Below are positions 24,860 through 32,515 of a stretch of DNA of 64,000 nt, piece after piece. Position numbers and translations under genes: made by a program. The notes under the pieces were generated by a model. That model saw only the letters and a list, made by a program, of their open reading frames with translations, made no database searches and was not told the origin of the DNA. Source of the DNA: Microcoleus vaginatus PCC 9802 (GTDB taxonomy: Bacteria > Cyanobacteriota > Cyanobacteriia > Cyanobacteriales > Microcoleaceae); the NCBI GenBank assembly GCA_022701275.1, contig CP031740.1, forward strand, positions 5,283,001-5,347,000, written 5' to 3'. Numbering within the stretch: position 1 is the first letter of the stretch; each line of letters starts with the position of its first letter.

Positions 24860-26059
24860 ATGACACAACCGAATATTTTGGAACTCGCGAAACAGGGAGA
24901 TGCAAAGGCGATCGCGCTTCTGCTGAACCGCCAGCTACAAGCCAAGGGCATCACCGCCGCAGCTTCCCTTAAGGATGGTTGTTTACAGGTGATGCTGGAA
25001 GCGGCAGAAGCGCCTAGTCAGCAAGTCTTGGCCCCGTGGGTGAGTAAGTCGATCGCTGGCTTGGGGGCTGCATCCATTGAGAAAGTCAAGGTTTACGGGC
25101 GACCGACGGGCGCGAAGGTGCCGGCGTGGAGTCAAGAGTTTGAAGTGGCGGGGCAAAATTTGCCTGTTGCAAATGTCACAGAGGGGCGGGCAAGTTCTAG
25201 TGAGAATACGGAGTCAAATCAGCTTAGTTTGAAGGAACGGGCTAAGCTTGGGGATGTGGAGGCGATCGCATCTTTGTTAAATCTTCCGTTGCAAAATAAG
25301 GGAATTACGGCGACTGCGAGTTTGCAAGACGGTTGTTTGCAAGTGATGCTGGAGTCGGATGTGGTTCCTGATGAGGAGGTTTCTATCAGGATTGTCCGCA
25401 GGGAGTTGACGAATTTGAAGGCGGGCGCGATCGCTTCTGTGAAGGTTTACGGGCAGCAGGCGGGTGAGGATTTTCCGGCGTGGAATCGAGAGTTTGAGCT
25501 AAAGGCAGAAGTTAGTTCAGATTCAAAAAAATTATCAACAGATAAATTTGCAAATTTGACTGATCTATTGACTCCGATTATTGATTTGCTTAGAGAACGA
25601 AAATTTAAAGAATTGTTAGACATCGGCCAAAATTATATTAATGAAAATCCAGAGCGTCAAAAACGTTTGATTGTAGTAGGAGTTATTGTCTTAGCAACTA
25701 TAACCTTTAAAGGAATACCTTTTTTAGGTTTCAATCACAATATTAAAGGATCACTAACACTCAAGGATGATTTCTTCGGTGGAGTGGGTCAGTTTTGTAA
25801 TGGAAAAGGAGGTTACGGGGATATTAAAAGTGGTAGGCAGGTGCTAGTAAAAGATCATAAAGGAGAAACTATTGCGACTGGAGAGTTAGGCATAGGTAAA
25901 ATAATATCTGATAACCACTGCCAATTTTCTATCGAAGTGAATGGTATAAGAAAAGCAGAGTTTTACACAATTCAGATCGGTAGGCGAGGCGATCTGACCT
26001 ACTCATATCAAGAGATGGAGGATAAAAAGTGGGAGCTAAACGTGTCTTTGGGTGATTAA
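24860..26059 (+). CDS. Membrane protein with two copies of a cyanobacterial LAKQGD domain
   Basis: Unknown function; 399 residues from ATG 24860 (MTQPNILELAKQGD). Residues 1-96 and about 122-216 are two copies of one domain. Each has the pattern (A/K)xGDxxAIAxLLNxxLQxKGIT followed by A(A/T)ASLxDGCLQVMLE and ends SVKVYGxxxGxxxPAWxxEFE. An acidic linker, a predicted transmembrane helix (LIVVGVIVLATITFKGIPFL, about 275-294) and a C-terminal 100-residue extracytoplasmic domain with two cysteines (QFCNGKGGY and NHCQFSIEV) follow. The domain occurs beside kinases and other signalling modules in cyanobacteria. The frame is open to 24788, but that part looks non-coding. It is divergent from the NB-ARC gene and 95 bp before a second membrane protein. 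Confidence 0.75.
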   Translation: MTQPNILELAKQGDAKAIALLLNRQLQAKGITAAASLKDGCLQVMLEAAEAPSQQVLAPWVSKSIAGLGAASIEKVKVYGRPTGAKVPAWSQEFEVAGQNLPVANVTEGRASSSENTESNQLSLKERAKLGDVEAIASLLNLPLQNKGITATASLQDGCLQVMLESDVVPDEEVSIRIVRRELTNLKAGAIASVKVYGQQAGEDFPAWNREFELKAEVSSDSKKLSTDKFANLTDLLTPIIDLLRERKFKELLDIGQNYINENPERQKRLIVVGVIVLATITFKGIPFLGFNHNIKGSLTLKDDFFGGVGQFCNGKGGYGDIKSGRQVLVKDHKGETIATGELGIGKIISDNHCQFSIEVNGIRKAEFYTIQIGRRGDLTYSYQEMEDKKWELNVSLGD

Positions 26060-26154
26060 TTTTGGAAAAAATAGAAGCCAACTAAATTAGCGCTCACCGC
26101 TAACAACGCCACGAGAAAGCAAGCAGCAATCTCAAAGTAGATGGAGAGTAAATT

Positions 26155-27786
26155 ATGTCGGATTTAGAGAACCTGGTAAATGAACTGCCCCAACTTGCTG
26201 ATAGTATGAAACTTACTATTGGCAACTCGACCGAAATTAGACGGGAAATAGAGCGAATTAGCAATATTCAAAATAAACTAAATATTATTGAAAATAAGCT
26301 TCAAGAAGTATTAAACAGTGAAAGATTTAATAAAGGAGTTCTTGGCGCGATTCCTTTCTTCGGAACAATAGCCAGCTTTTTTATTCCTGGTGGATTTTTA
26401 GTAGAGGCACTTGTCTCGGCAGGGAGTGGCTTACTTGCTGAAAAATTGGGCGATCCAGATAAGGAAACCTCCCTGTCAGAATTAATAGAAAATGTTGAAA
26501 ACTTAATTGATTGGGGAGATATTATAAAGGATATAGCAGAGAATATTTTAACTGATTCACAATTACTAATCAAGCTTGAGGAAAGACAATCTAAAAGTTT
26601 ACCTGAAGAAGTAAGGCAAATTGATGAAGCTTTAAGAATTCACTTAGACTTTGATGAAGAGCAAACTTTAAGGCAACAGGTTCAGCAAATAAAGGTAGCT
26701 CAAGAACAGCTAAAACAGGTTCATCCCAAACTGGATAGTATCCTACAAAATTTTGAACGTGATGTCGAGACTCTTGAGCGCATAAAAGCTTTTATATCTT
26801 ACTTTGGAGAATCAGTTTTTTCCATAGAATGGTTTGATGAAGAGCATGGGCTTATTATATCTTATGAGGGTCAAACTACAACATTAGGAATTATCTTGAA
26901 TGAATGTGTATCTTTAAAAGAAAAAGCTAATGCTTTAATTGACCGGGCTAATAGGTTAAGAGGCCAGGCTGAACAATCTCTTAAACACCTAGAAAAAGAA
27001 CGCCGTCACCAGGAACAAAAACAACCTCGTCGTAAGCAAAGCGAAAGATCCACACAGACAGGAGAATCTCTAAATCCTATTGACCGTACCATGTCTTCAG
27101 AGCAAAGACGCGGGGGTAGAAGTGGCTGGATACTGATACTATCCACACTGACTCTAGGAGTTTTGGGTTTTATCGGCTGGAAAACTACCTTTCAAATTTC
27201 ACCGAGTCAGCAGACAATAGCAAATTCGGGAATTCCTCTAAATATTGAGGAGCAAAAAACAAATTCTGAAGCTTCACCCACCTTAACACCGACTCCTCAG
27301 CCAGACCCAACAGCAACAAATTTAGCAGCAGCTCAAAAACTAGCAATGGAAGCTGCCGTTATGACTCAAAACCCGCCTCATCCCCTGGAAAATTGGCAGC
27401 AAGTACAAGGGAAGTGGCAGGAATCAATCAAATTGTTAGAGGCAATTCCAGACAATTCGCCTGTTGCAACTCAAGCTCAAGAAAAGCTAAGTGTTTATCG
27501 AACTAACTATCAGGCGATTACTAATAGAATTGTCACTGAACAGAAAGCAGCCACTAATTTAGAAGCCGCCCAAAAACTAGCAGGGGAAGCTGCCCTCATG
27601 GTGAATAATCCACCTCATCCTAAAGAAGTCTGGCAGAATGCTCAATCAAAATTGCAGCAGGCGATCAACCTGTTAACTTCTATTCCTCAAGGTACATTTG
27701 TGGAAGCTCAAGCTAAAGAAAAGCTTGCTGATTATCAGAAAAACTACAGGCTAGTAAGCAACAGAATCAAAACTGAAACTCCTTGA
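26155..27786 (+). CDS. Large coiled-coil membrane protein with C-terminal NPPHP repeats
   Basis: Unknown function; 543 residues. The N-terminal half has coiled-coil segments around a hydrophobic glycine-containing stretch (GVLGAIPFFGTIASFFIPGG, about 62-81, and following) that could insert into a membrane. A basic linker (about 280-320) precedes a clear transmembrane helix (WILILSTLTLGVLGFIGW, about 324-341). A Pro/Thr-rich spacer and two copies of a 70-residue helical module (about 393-460 and 467-534) follow. Their signature is AAQKLAxEAAxMxxNPPHPxE and their end is QAxEKLxxYxxNYxxxxNRI. That module is common in cyanobacterial signalling proteins. Start ATG 26155 follows GATGGAGAG. It is probably cotranscribed with the preceding gene (95-bp gap). 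Confidence 0.74.
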   Translation: MSDLENLVNELPQLADSMKLTIGNSTEIRREIERISNIQNKLNIIENKLQEVLNSERFNKGVLGAIPFFGTIASFFIPGGFLVEALVSAGSGLLAEKLGDPDKETSLSELIENVENLIDWGDIIKDIAENILTDSQLLIKLEERQSKSLPEEVRQIDEALRIHLDFDEEQTLRQQVQQIKVAQEQLKQVHPKLDSILQNFERDVETLERIKAFISYFGESVFSIEWFDEEHGLIISYEGQTTTLGIILNECVSLKEKANALIDRANRLRGQAEQSLKHLEKERRHQEQKQPRRKQSERSTQTGESLNPIDRTMSSEQRRGGRSGWILILSTLTLGVLGFIGWKTTFQISPSQQTIANSGIPLNIEEQKTNSEASPTLTPTPQPDPTATNLAAAQKLAMEAAVMTQNPPHPLENWQQVQGKWQESIKLLEAIPDNSPVATQAQEKLSVYRTNYQAITNRIVTEQKAATNLEAAQKLAGEAALMVNNPPHPKEVWQNAQSKLQQAINLLTSIPQGTFVEAQAKEKLADYQKNYRLVSNRIKTETP

Positions 27787-27870
27787 TTTTATCCATATTA
27801 CCAATTAAGTTTTAAATTACCAGAGATTAAGCCCACATCCTAGCTGCTGATATCCTAGTTACTAGAAATC

Positions 27871-27936
27871 GCGATCGCCCTTACGTCCCAACTTGTCAAA
27901 AAGCCCGTGAAGCGCAGCTATCCCGTAGGGAATCGC
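27871..27936. repeat. Flanking direct repeat, copy 1, fused to the 31-bp dispersed repeat
   Basis: 27871-27909 (GCGATCGCCCTTACGTCCCA and following) matches 28628-28666 with two mismatches in 39 bp. 27906-27936 is an exact reverse complement of the 31-bp repeat at 19872-19902. It borders the 3' end of the Panacea gene. Confidence 0.88.
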
Positions 27937-27943
27937 CCTTATA

Positions 27944-28567
27944 TTATTTAGAAAAAAAACGGCCCGAATAATATTTTTTCATCGATTCGTGAGAAATAAT
28001 CCCATGACAAGATTCGCCTCTGGGTACATTACCTCTCGCTTCTAGCCAAGGCATTTCACTGCAAATCATTCGTTCCAAAGTTTCATCATCATACTCAAAA
28101 TATGCCTCGGCAACTTCTTCGAGAAATTGCCCAACTTTTTGGGGAAGTTTTGGTTGTTCGATTTTCTCTGTAATTGGTTCCCAACTAAATTGGCGTTGAT
28201 ACTTTTCTAATAAATCAGGAATAACCGGCCCGTGAATCCCTGCTTGAAAATCTGCATCAAATAGTGGCTTTCCGTAAACTCCTAAATGCCACGCTTGAGC
28301 GTAATACACGAGTTTTTGTAGCTTGTAGACATTGATTTCTACATTAGTTTGCGAAGCTAACCAAATCAAAGCATTTGCAACATCTCGATGGCTCATTTTT
28401 TCTGAATTATTTGGAACCCCGACAACTTTCAGTTTGCCTTCGCCTATCTGTTCAAATAGTTCAGAAACTGACAATTTAAATTCTCCGGCAATTTGCTCAA
28501 CTCTTTGCCAGACTGAAGAACTCACAGTTATTTGATATTCATTTTTTGTTGAATTATTTTGAGTCAT
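27944..28567 (-). CDS. Panacea-domain (DUF4065, SocA/GepA-like) protein, orphan
   Basis: Putative antitoxin-like protein of 207 residues. Residues about 70-190 form the Panacea/DUF4065 domain: MSHRDVANALIWLASQTN, the helix NVYKLQKLVYYAQAWHLGVY, PLFDADFQAGIHGPVIPDLL and YFEYDDETLERMICSEMPWL, the usual order. This domain neutralises many unrelated toxins in toxin-antitoxin pairs and occurs in phage GepA. An N-terminal segment (about 10-50) resembles a small DNA-binding or AbrB/RHH-like element (YQITVSSSVWQRVEQIAGEF). No toxin-like gene lies next to it on the same strand. ATG 28567 is preferred over the upstream TTG at 28603. Near-identical 39-bp direct repeats flank the gene. Confidence 0.82.
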   Translation of the reverse strand: MTQNNSTKNEYQITVSSSVWQRVEQIAGEFKLSVSELFEQIGEGKLKVVGVPNNSEKMSHRDVANALIWLASQTNVEINVYKLQKLVYYAQAWHLGVYGKPLFDADFQAGIHGPVIPDLLEKYQRQFSWEPITEKIEQPKLPQKVGQFLEEVAEAYFEYDDETLERMICSEMPWLEARGNVPRGESCHGIISHESMKKYYSGRFFSK

Positions 28568-28627
28568 AACAGTTTTTAGAGCTGACTTAAATAATTCTAG
28601 CAAACAGTGCGGAATAATGACCTAATA

Positions 28628-28666
28628 GCGATCGCCCTTACGTCCCAAATTGTCAAAAAGCGCGTG
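28628..28666. repeat. Flanking direct repeat, copy 2
   Basis: A 39-bp element (GCGATCGCCCTTACGTCCCA...) upstream of the Panacea gene, in the same orientation as the copy at 27871-27909; the two differ at two positions. Together they bracket the gene as in a cassette. Confidence 0.88.
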
Positions 28667-28762
28667 TAACCAGCCGCAGGCAATGGGCGCACCATCGCTA
28701 TGTCTGTAGCAAATCCCCATCAGTCAAAAGTTGACACTAGGAAATATCGCTCTAAAAAATAC

Positions 28763-28791
28763 TTGACAGTGAAAATCTGGCGGTGTAGTAT
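28763..28791 (+). promoter_or_regulatory. Near-consensus sigma-70 promoter
   Basis: TTGACA (28763-28768), a 17-bp spacer, then TAGTAT (28786-28791). This is a consensus -35, optimal spacing and a good -10. The expected start is near 28798. It drives the small ORF/sRNA unit that ends at the terminator at 28974-29008. Confidence 0.8.
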
Positions 28792-28807
28792 AGAAGTAGT
28801 GCAGACA

Positions 28808-29131
28808 ATGAAAAATATGAGACTAAAAAGTTGGGAGTCTCCTCGCAGCGAGGGTAGAAACTCCAAAGGTAAAGGCGGCTCAGCCAGGGCTCGGCAACTC
28901 AAAAAGCAACAGCAAACTCTGCGAAAACAGTTAAAAGCTCAACACGATCGACAAAACTACCAACAAAACCATCAAGGGAAGGAAACCGATAATTCCTTCC
29001 CTTTTTTTGTATCTTTCCGCTGCTCAATCCCGCTGAATGTTCGGACAAATCGTGCGAGTAATGCTCGCCTGGGAGGGTTGCTCTTGCCAGCAGTTGAGAA
29101 TGCCTTGCAACTCCCTCTTCAAAGTTTCTAA
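28808..29131 (+). CDS. Small basic protein or sRNA unit; ORF lacks a stop before its terminator
   Basis: An open frame begins at ATG 28808, about 10 bases after the expected start of the promoter at 28763-28791. Its first 55 codons look coding: a basic, Gly/Lys/Gln-rich peptide starting MKNMRLKSWESPRSEGRNSK and containing QLKKQQQTLRKQLKAQH, predicted helical. No family is recognised. The frame then runs into a strong terminator (28974-29008) without a stop codon. Beyond it the frame is antisense to the MerR gene until TAA at 29129. Either the true message is a non-stop mRNA, or the unit is a regulatory RNA and the frame is chance, or some transcripts read through. Confidence is in a transcribed unit more than in this exact protein. 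Confidence 0.42.
   Translation: MKNMRLKSWESPRSEGRNSKGKGGSARARQLKKQQQTLRKQLKAQHDRQNYQQNHQGKETDNSFPFFVSFRCSIPLNVRTNRASNARLGGLLLPAVENALQLPLQSF
28974..29008 (+). terminator. Strong intrinsic terminator
   Basis: AAGGGAAGGAA (28974-28984) and TTCCTTCCCTT (28993-29003) form an 11-bp perfect stem with an 8-base loop, followed by a T-run to 29008. Polarity is for plus-strand transcription; the minus side lacks a T-run. Confidence 0.93.
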
Positions 29132-29452
29132 GGCGGCAATTTGCACGGAAATTTCCTCTACCTTAGCCGTGAGATGCTGCTTCGCTTCAGAGCAAGGCAA
29201 CTCCCCCCGATCGCGAACTTGTAAAATATCCTTAATCTCCTGAAGGCTCAAACCCAGAGTCTGAGATCGTTTAATAAACGCCAACCTGTTAAATACCGTT
29301 TCGCCAAACAAGCGATAACCAGCGGGCGAGCGCTTTACCGCAGGAGACAGCAAGCCCATCTCCTCATAGTAACGAACAGTTTTGACCGACAAACCACTAC
29401 AGGCAGCTACAGAGCCAATTTTGTACAGTTTCTCGGCAACAGAAATATTCAT
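29024..29452 (-). CDS. MerR family regulator, heavy-metal-responsive type
   Basis: Transcription activator that untwists promoters with long spacers on binding its ligand. The 142-residue protein has the N-terminal winged HTH (YKIGSVAACSGLSVKTVRYY, then GLLSPAVKRSPAGYRLF), the dimerisation coiled coil (about 82-120) and a C-terminal cysteine-bearing loop. PCSEAKQHL in the helix, LNCWQEQ and the tail ICPNIQRD supply three cysteines where CueR/ZntR/MerR relatives bind metal. The specific metal cannot be read. No transporter gene is adjacent. ATG 29452 (MNISVAEKLYKIGSV) is chosen over an upstream TTG. It is convergent with the small transcript unit, and only 15 bp separate its stop from that unit's T-run. 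Confidence 0.86.
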   Translation of the reverse strand: MNISVAEKLYKIGSVAACSGLSVKTVRYYEEMGLLSPAVKRSPAGYRLFGETVFNRLAFIKRSQTLGLSLQEIKDILQVRDRGELPCSEAKQHLTAKVEEISVQIAALETLKRELQGILNCWQEQPSQASITRTICPNIQRD

Positions 29453-29555
29453 AAACCAAGCATCCAAGATCGAAAGACTTTCTTGCCCTATCTTTTAGTG
29501 CCTCAGATCCAGAGAGTCGATCGGCACATCGCCCAGTCACCATTGCCCGGTAATC

Positions 29556-29849
29556 TTAATAAGGAGGATTTTTTTTAGACACATTAAGCACGGGCAACTG
29601 AGGTCTAGAAGACTGAGGAGGAAGATAGTATTCAGGAGCAGGTGCGGGTTGTTCGGCTCCAGAGCGGTAAAATTGCCACCAGCGGAGAGCCATCGCCACC
29701 CCAGCGGTACCCAGCCCAAAAGCCAACAAAGAGCCACTCGCACCCATGCTGCCGATGGCTGCATCGACAACGCCCACTGTCACAACAAAGCTGGTAATTG
29801 GCTCTTTACGGTAAGCTGACCTCAAAAGTCGCGTCCACGAAGCATTCAT
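29556..29849 (-). CDS. Small cyanobacterial membrane protein, 97 residues
   Basis: No named family recognised. The product MNASWTRLLRSAYRKEPITS... has two predicted membrane helices (about 19-38, SFVVTVGVVDAAIGSMGASG, and 40-56, LLAFGLGTAGVAMALRW) separated by a Gly/Ser turn. A Pro-rich cytoplasmic tail follows, ending NVSKKNPPY. Small proteins of this layout are conserved in cyanobacteria next to photosynthesis or stress genes, but no role is established as far as I know. ATG 29849 gives a positively charged N-terminus suited to an N-in topology. It is 104 bp upstream of merR on the same strand; separate transcription seems likely. Confidence 0.7.
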   Translation of the reverse strand: MNASWTRLLRSAYRKEPITSFVVTVGVVDAAIGSMGASGSLLAFGLGTAGVAMALRWWQFYRSGAEQPAPAPEYYLPPQSSRPQLPVLNVSKKNPPY

Positions 29850-30203
29850 TTGGTTTTACTCTGTTCTATATTTATTTACAATCTCTAAAACTTAGAGTTG
29901 GCGGAACGATCGGGATTTCTAGCTCAAAGACTAGCTTCACCTAAATTAATCTTCTCGCCTGTGGGGAATTGTACGGGAGCGAGGCAAAATTGCCAAGCTT
30001 GTCAAATCAAAATTCCACCCCATATACACCTCCAAAAGCCAGCTATTGCATTCGGGAACAGATCTCTCTCGGCAGAGAAGTCGCTGGGCTTGTTTGTAAT
30101 TAATATTTTAATCAATTCCCGAATTTGTCGCGGTCAGCACCAGTCACACCCGCTGCCGGAAGAGTCAAGACAAAGTGTAAGGCTGACCGCGCCATTGCTA
30201 AAA
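29850..30203. other. Intergenic region, nothing recognised
   Basis: About 350 bp between two minus-strand genes. I see no conserved ORF, RNA or clear hairpin. It must contain the promoter of the 97-residue protein gene and the transcript end of the Hlip gene. Confidence 0.4.
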
Positions 30204-30374
30204 TTAGTTGAGACCTAACCAGGACAGCAAGCCCTGGCCTGTGACATACTCGATAATTAAAGTTAGAGAAAAACCGATCATCGCGGCTCGACCGTTAAGG
30301 CGTTCCGCGTAGCTGTTGAAGCCAAACTTTGGCTGTTCCAGTTTGGGAGTGACGGTGGGTTGTAGTTGTGTCAT
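30204..30374 (-). CDS. hli: High-light-inducible protein (Hlip/Scp), one-helix
   Basis: Thylakoid protein that binds chlorophyll and carotenoid and protects photosystem II assembly intermediates. The 56-residue product MTQLQPTVTPKLEQPKFGFN... has the LHC-type helix with motif AERLNGRAAMIGF (about 23-35), where the E-x-x-N-G-R-x-A-M-x-G-F residues bind chlorophyll. A hydrophobic stretch LTLIIEYVTGQGLLSWLGLN follows. One helix and no stop-transfer fit the single-helix class. ATG 30374 is used; a TTG at 30407 would add eleven residues. It is divergent from the DUF3611 gene (167-bp gap), where a light-regulated promoter may lie. Confidence 0.93.
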   Translation of the reverse strand: MTQLQPTVTPKLEQPKFGFNSYAERLNGRAAMIGFSLTLIIEYVTGQGLLSWLGLN

Positions 30375-30541
30375 TGCTGTGGGTACCTGGCGATCGACGC
30401 TATTCAAATGTGAAATCCAATGTTAGTTACAAATCTTAAACATTGCTACTTCTATTATAAAGAGGGTTAACCGCCGTCAACCGTCCCCGAAGAGAAAAAA
30501 CTGCCGCCAACTAATGCCAATTAATTATACCCGCTCAAAAT

Positions 30542-31132
30542 ATGACTAATCAGTTAGATAACGATAAGCTTCCTGTCGCGGTACAGCGAGTAGCCTTTGC
30601 CCTTCGTACAACAGGCTGGGTTTGCTTCTGGGTACAGTTAGTGCTAGGGGTGGTAGCGGCGATCATTTTGCTCTTTGCCATCCCCTTCGCCATCCCCCGC
30701 GGTACCGCCGCTGCGGGTTCAACCAGTGCCGGCACCGGCGGGGGCGTATTTTTTGCCATTTGCGGGCTGGCCGTACTCGCTTACAGCGTATATCGCTCTT
30801 TCCGCTTCACCCGCTTGTCGAGACAACTGCAATCGCCCGCTAACGCTGTCCGTCCCAAAAAAGCAGACACCATCAAAGAAGTGCGGCTGTCACTTTGGAG
30901 CAACTTATCGGGAATGGTGCTGACGCTGATCGGCGCAGAAGCCATCAGCGGCACTCTCTTAGCCAAATCTCTAGCTCAGCCGCAAGCCTTGTTCGGTGCC
31001 GCAGTTGATGTGGGCCGATTTATTCAGCCCCTAGATATATTTGTGGTACTCGCCAATACTCACGCCACTGTTGCCCATTTTGTCGGGATTTTCGGGGCTC
31101 TTTTTTTGCTCGATCGCATCCACAAGCAATAG
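30542..31132 (+). CDS. DUF3611 family membrane protein
   Basis: Conserved cyanobacterial and plastid-envelope/thylakoid protein of unknown function. The 196-residue product has four predicted membrane helices: about 22-48 (VCFWVQLVLGVVAAIILLFA), 67-85, 120-140 (SNLSGMVLTLIGAEAISGTL) and 168-190. The conserved starting segment VQRVAFALRTTGWVCFWVQL and the end HFVGIFGALFLLDRIHKQ are typical of the family. There are no enzymatic motifs. ATG 30542 is the natural start. It is divergent from the Hlip gene and 150 bp before the RodZ-like gene, from which it is separated by pyrimidine-rich repeats. Confidence 0.88.
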   Translation: MTNQLDNDKLPVAVQRVAFALRTTGWVCFWVQLVLGVVAAIILLFAIPFAIPRGTAAAGSTSAGTGGGVFFAICGLAVLAYSVYRSFRFTRLSRQLQSPANAVRPKKADTIKEVRLSLWSNLSGMVLTLIGAEAISGTLLAKSLAQPQALFGAAVDVGRFIQPLDIFVVLANTHATVAHFVGIFGALFLLDRIHKQ

Positions 31133-31159
31133 ACAATCAATAAGTGGGAATTGCGCCTC

Positions 31160-31215
31160 TCCCACTCTCCCACTCTCTCACTCTCTCACTCTCCCTCACT
31201 CTCCCACTCTCCCCC
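31160..31215. repeat. Pyrimidine-rich tandem repeats (CTCTCCCA-like)
   Basis: Runs of CTCCCACT, CTCTCACT and CTCCCTCACT units directly after the DUF3611 gene. This is short tandem repeat DNA of the same general class as the heptamers elsewhere. It keeps frames open artificially upstream of the next gene. Confidence 0.8.
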
Positions 31216-31281
31216 AACCGACATCCGGAATCACTGCCAACCTGTCGAAGAACGTACTCAGATACCTTCTACGAAGACAAA

Positions 31282-32439
31282 ATGAATATCATGGCACTGA
31301 AACCCGAGGCTTATTTTGGGGTGACAGATCACCCAACTATTGAAATTTCTCAAGAAAGTTTTCGTTCTGTCCTAGGTCAAATAGAAGCTGAACTCCTCTG
31401 TAGCGACACCTATAGCCACGCTGTAGCTAGCTTGCAAACAATGTTGGGCGAAGCAGCTTCCGCTGCCGAAATTTTAATTAGAGCAGTTAGCAGAGAAGCC
31501 GTCAAGCTCGCATTTGACCGATTTCCCAAACAAAATAAAATTGAACCACAAGTAGCCCCAGAGAGTTTTACTGCTGTAAGTCCCGCCATTGAGACGGTGA
31601 CAGAAATTAAAGAATTGGAGCCACCAGTAGCTGCTCCTGTCTTCTATTGGCGCAGCGCTAGTGTGGAAGCCCCCCCCCAAACCGAGTCCGACACAGAAAA
31701 TTCCGATCGAGACACTAACAGTTCTGAAGACAGCAAACAAGCGCCCCAAGACGAAATTAAAGTCGAGTCGGCTCCACCTGCAACTGTCACCGTCCCCGGA
31801 AAATCCTTCCCAGGGTTCGGTTTTCCCAAGAAGCCGAAAAAACTCACCAAGGAAGAAGAAGCAGCTTTAGCCGTTCAACAGCGAGAAGAGTGCCTGCGCG
31901 AGTTGGGTAGAGAATTGCGTAAGGGACGGCAAATTCGCTCCCTATCGCTGCAGCAACTCCACAGTCAAACTCTCGTGCCGCTGCACCACATCGAATCGAT
32001 CGAAAATGGGGAAATCGACAAACTGCCCCAAGATATTTACGTTAGAGGTTTTATCCGCAGACTCGGCGACGCCCTGGGACTAGACGGCAGCGCTATGGCG
32101 AATGCTTTGCCCAAACCCGCTCCGACTCCCATTCCCAGTATGTATGTGTCTGTTTCTGATTCCGACTCAAGCGAAGGCTTTCAAATGCGTCCGGTGCATT
32201 TGTACATCGGCTACACCGCTTTGATGGCTGGGGCTGTAGGGGGTTTGGGTTGGCTGTCGCAGCAACCCGTGGTGCCAGGAGCACAGGCAGTACCTCCAAC
32301 GCAGGTGACACCGCCAGCCTCAGTTGCACCGGCTCAGAAGACCCCAGAAAAAGCACCTCAACCGGGTTTGAAGAAGGCTAGCAACGGGGGAATGATTATG
32401 GGGGCTGACATGGCGCCGCCGGAGGTGATTTTTGGTTAG
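31282..32439 (+). CDS. RodZ-like helix-turn-helix membrane protein
   Basis: Probable cell-shape or morphogenesis factor linked to the MreB cytoskeleton; assignment is by architecture. The 385-residue protein has a variable N-terminal region (about 1-70, MNIMALKPEAYFGVTDHPTI) and a long acidic, Pro-rich linker (70-190). Then comes a HTH_25 domain (about 195-275: ECLRELGRELRKGRQIRSLS, then HHIESIENGEIDKLPQDIYV, RGFIRRLGDALGL), the RodZ N-domain signature. A single membrane helix (LYIGYTALMAGAVGGLGWLS, about 310-329) and a short Pro/Ala-rich periplasmic tail follow. The usual RodZ C-terminal beta domain is missing. ATG 31282 is used because upstream sequence is repeat DNA. mreBCD is elsewhere, at 42.3-44.8 kb. 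Confidence 0.75.
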   Translation: MNIMALKPEAYFGVTDHPTIEISQESFRSVLGQIEAELLCSDTYSHAVASLQTMLGEAASAAEILIRAVSREAVKLAFDRFPKQNKIEPQVAPESFTAVSPAIETVTEIKELEPPVAAPVFYWRSASVEAPPQTESDTENSDRDTNSSEDSKQAPQDEIKVESAPPATVTVPGKSFPGFGFPKKPKKLTKEEEAALAVQQREECLRELGRELRKGRQIRSLSLQQLHSQTLVPLHHIESIENGEIDKLPQDIYVRGFIRRLGDALGLDGSAMANALPKPAPTPIPSMYVSVSDSDSSEGFQMRPVHLYIGYTALMAGAVGGLGWLSQQPVVPGAQAVPPTQVTPPASVAPAQKTPEKAPQPGLKKASNGGMIMGADMAPPEVIFG

Positions 32440-32480
32440 TGTGTGTCGGGCGAGCGATCGTCCGACAACTCTCTTGGCGC

Positions 32481-32515
32481 AGGTGAACTCGCAAACCCGG
32501 TTTCCGAGTTCACCT
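32481..32515. terminator. 35-bp palindromic hairpin downstream of the RodZ-like gene
   Basis: AGGTGAACTCG and CGAGTTCACCT (11-bp arms) enclose CAAACC-C-GGTTTC, itself a core of the AGAAACCCGGTTTCT family. The combined stem-loop lies 42 bp after the stop codon. It could stabilise or end the transcript; there is no T-run. Confidence 0.65.

Noticed and set aside
27871..28666. CRISPR-like array around the Panacea gene
   Set aside because: Only two copies of the repeat, spaced about 720 bp with a gene between; no regular spacers and no cas genes.
32481..32515. Riboswitch in the leader of speA
   Set aside because: It is a simple palindrome 250 bp upstream of the start with no conserved core of any known class; it belongs to the dispersed repeat family.
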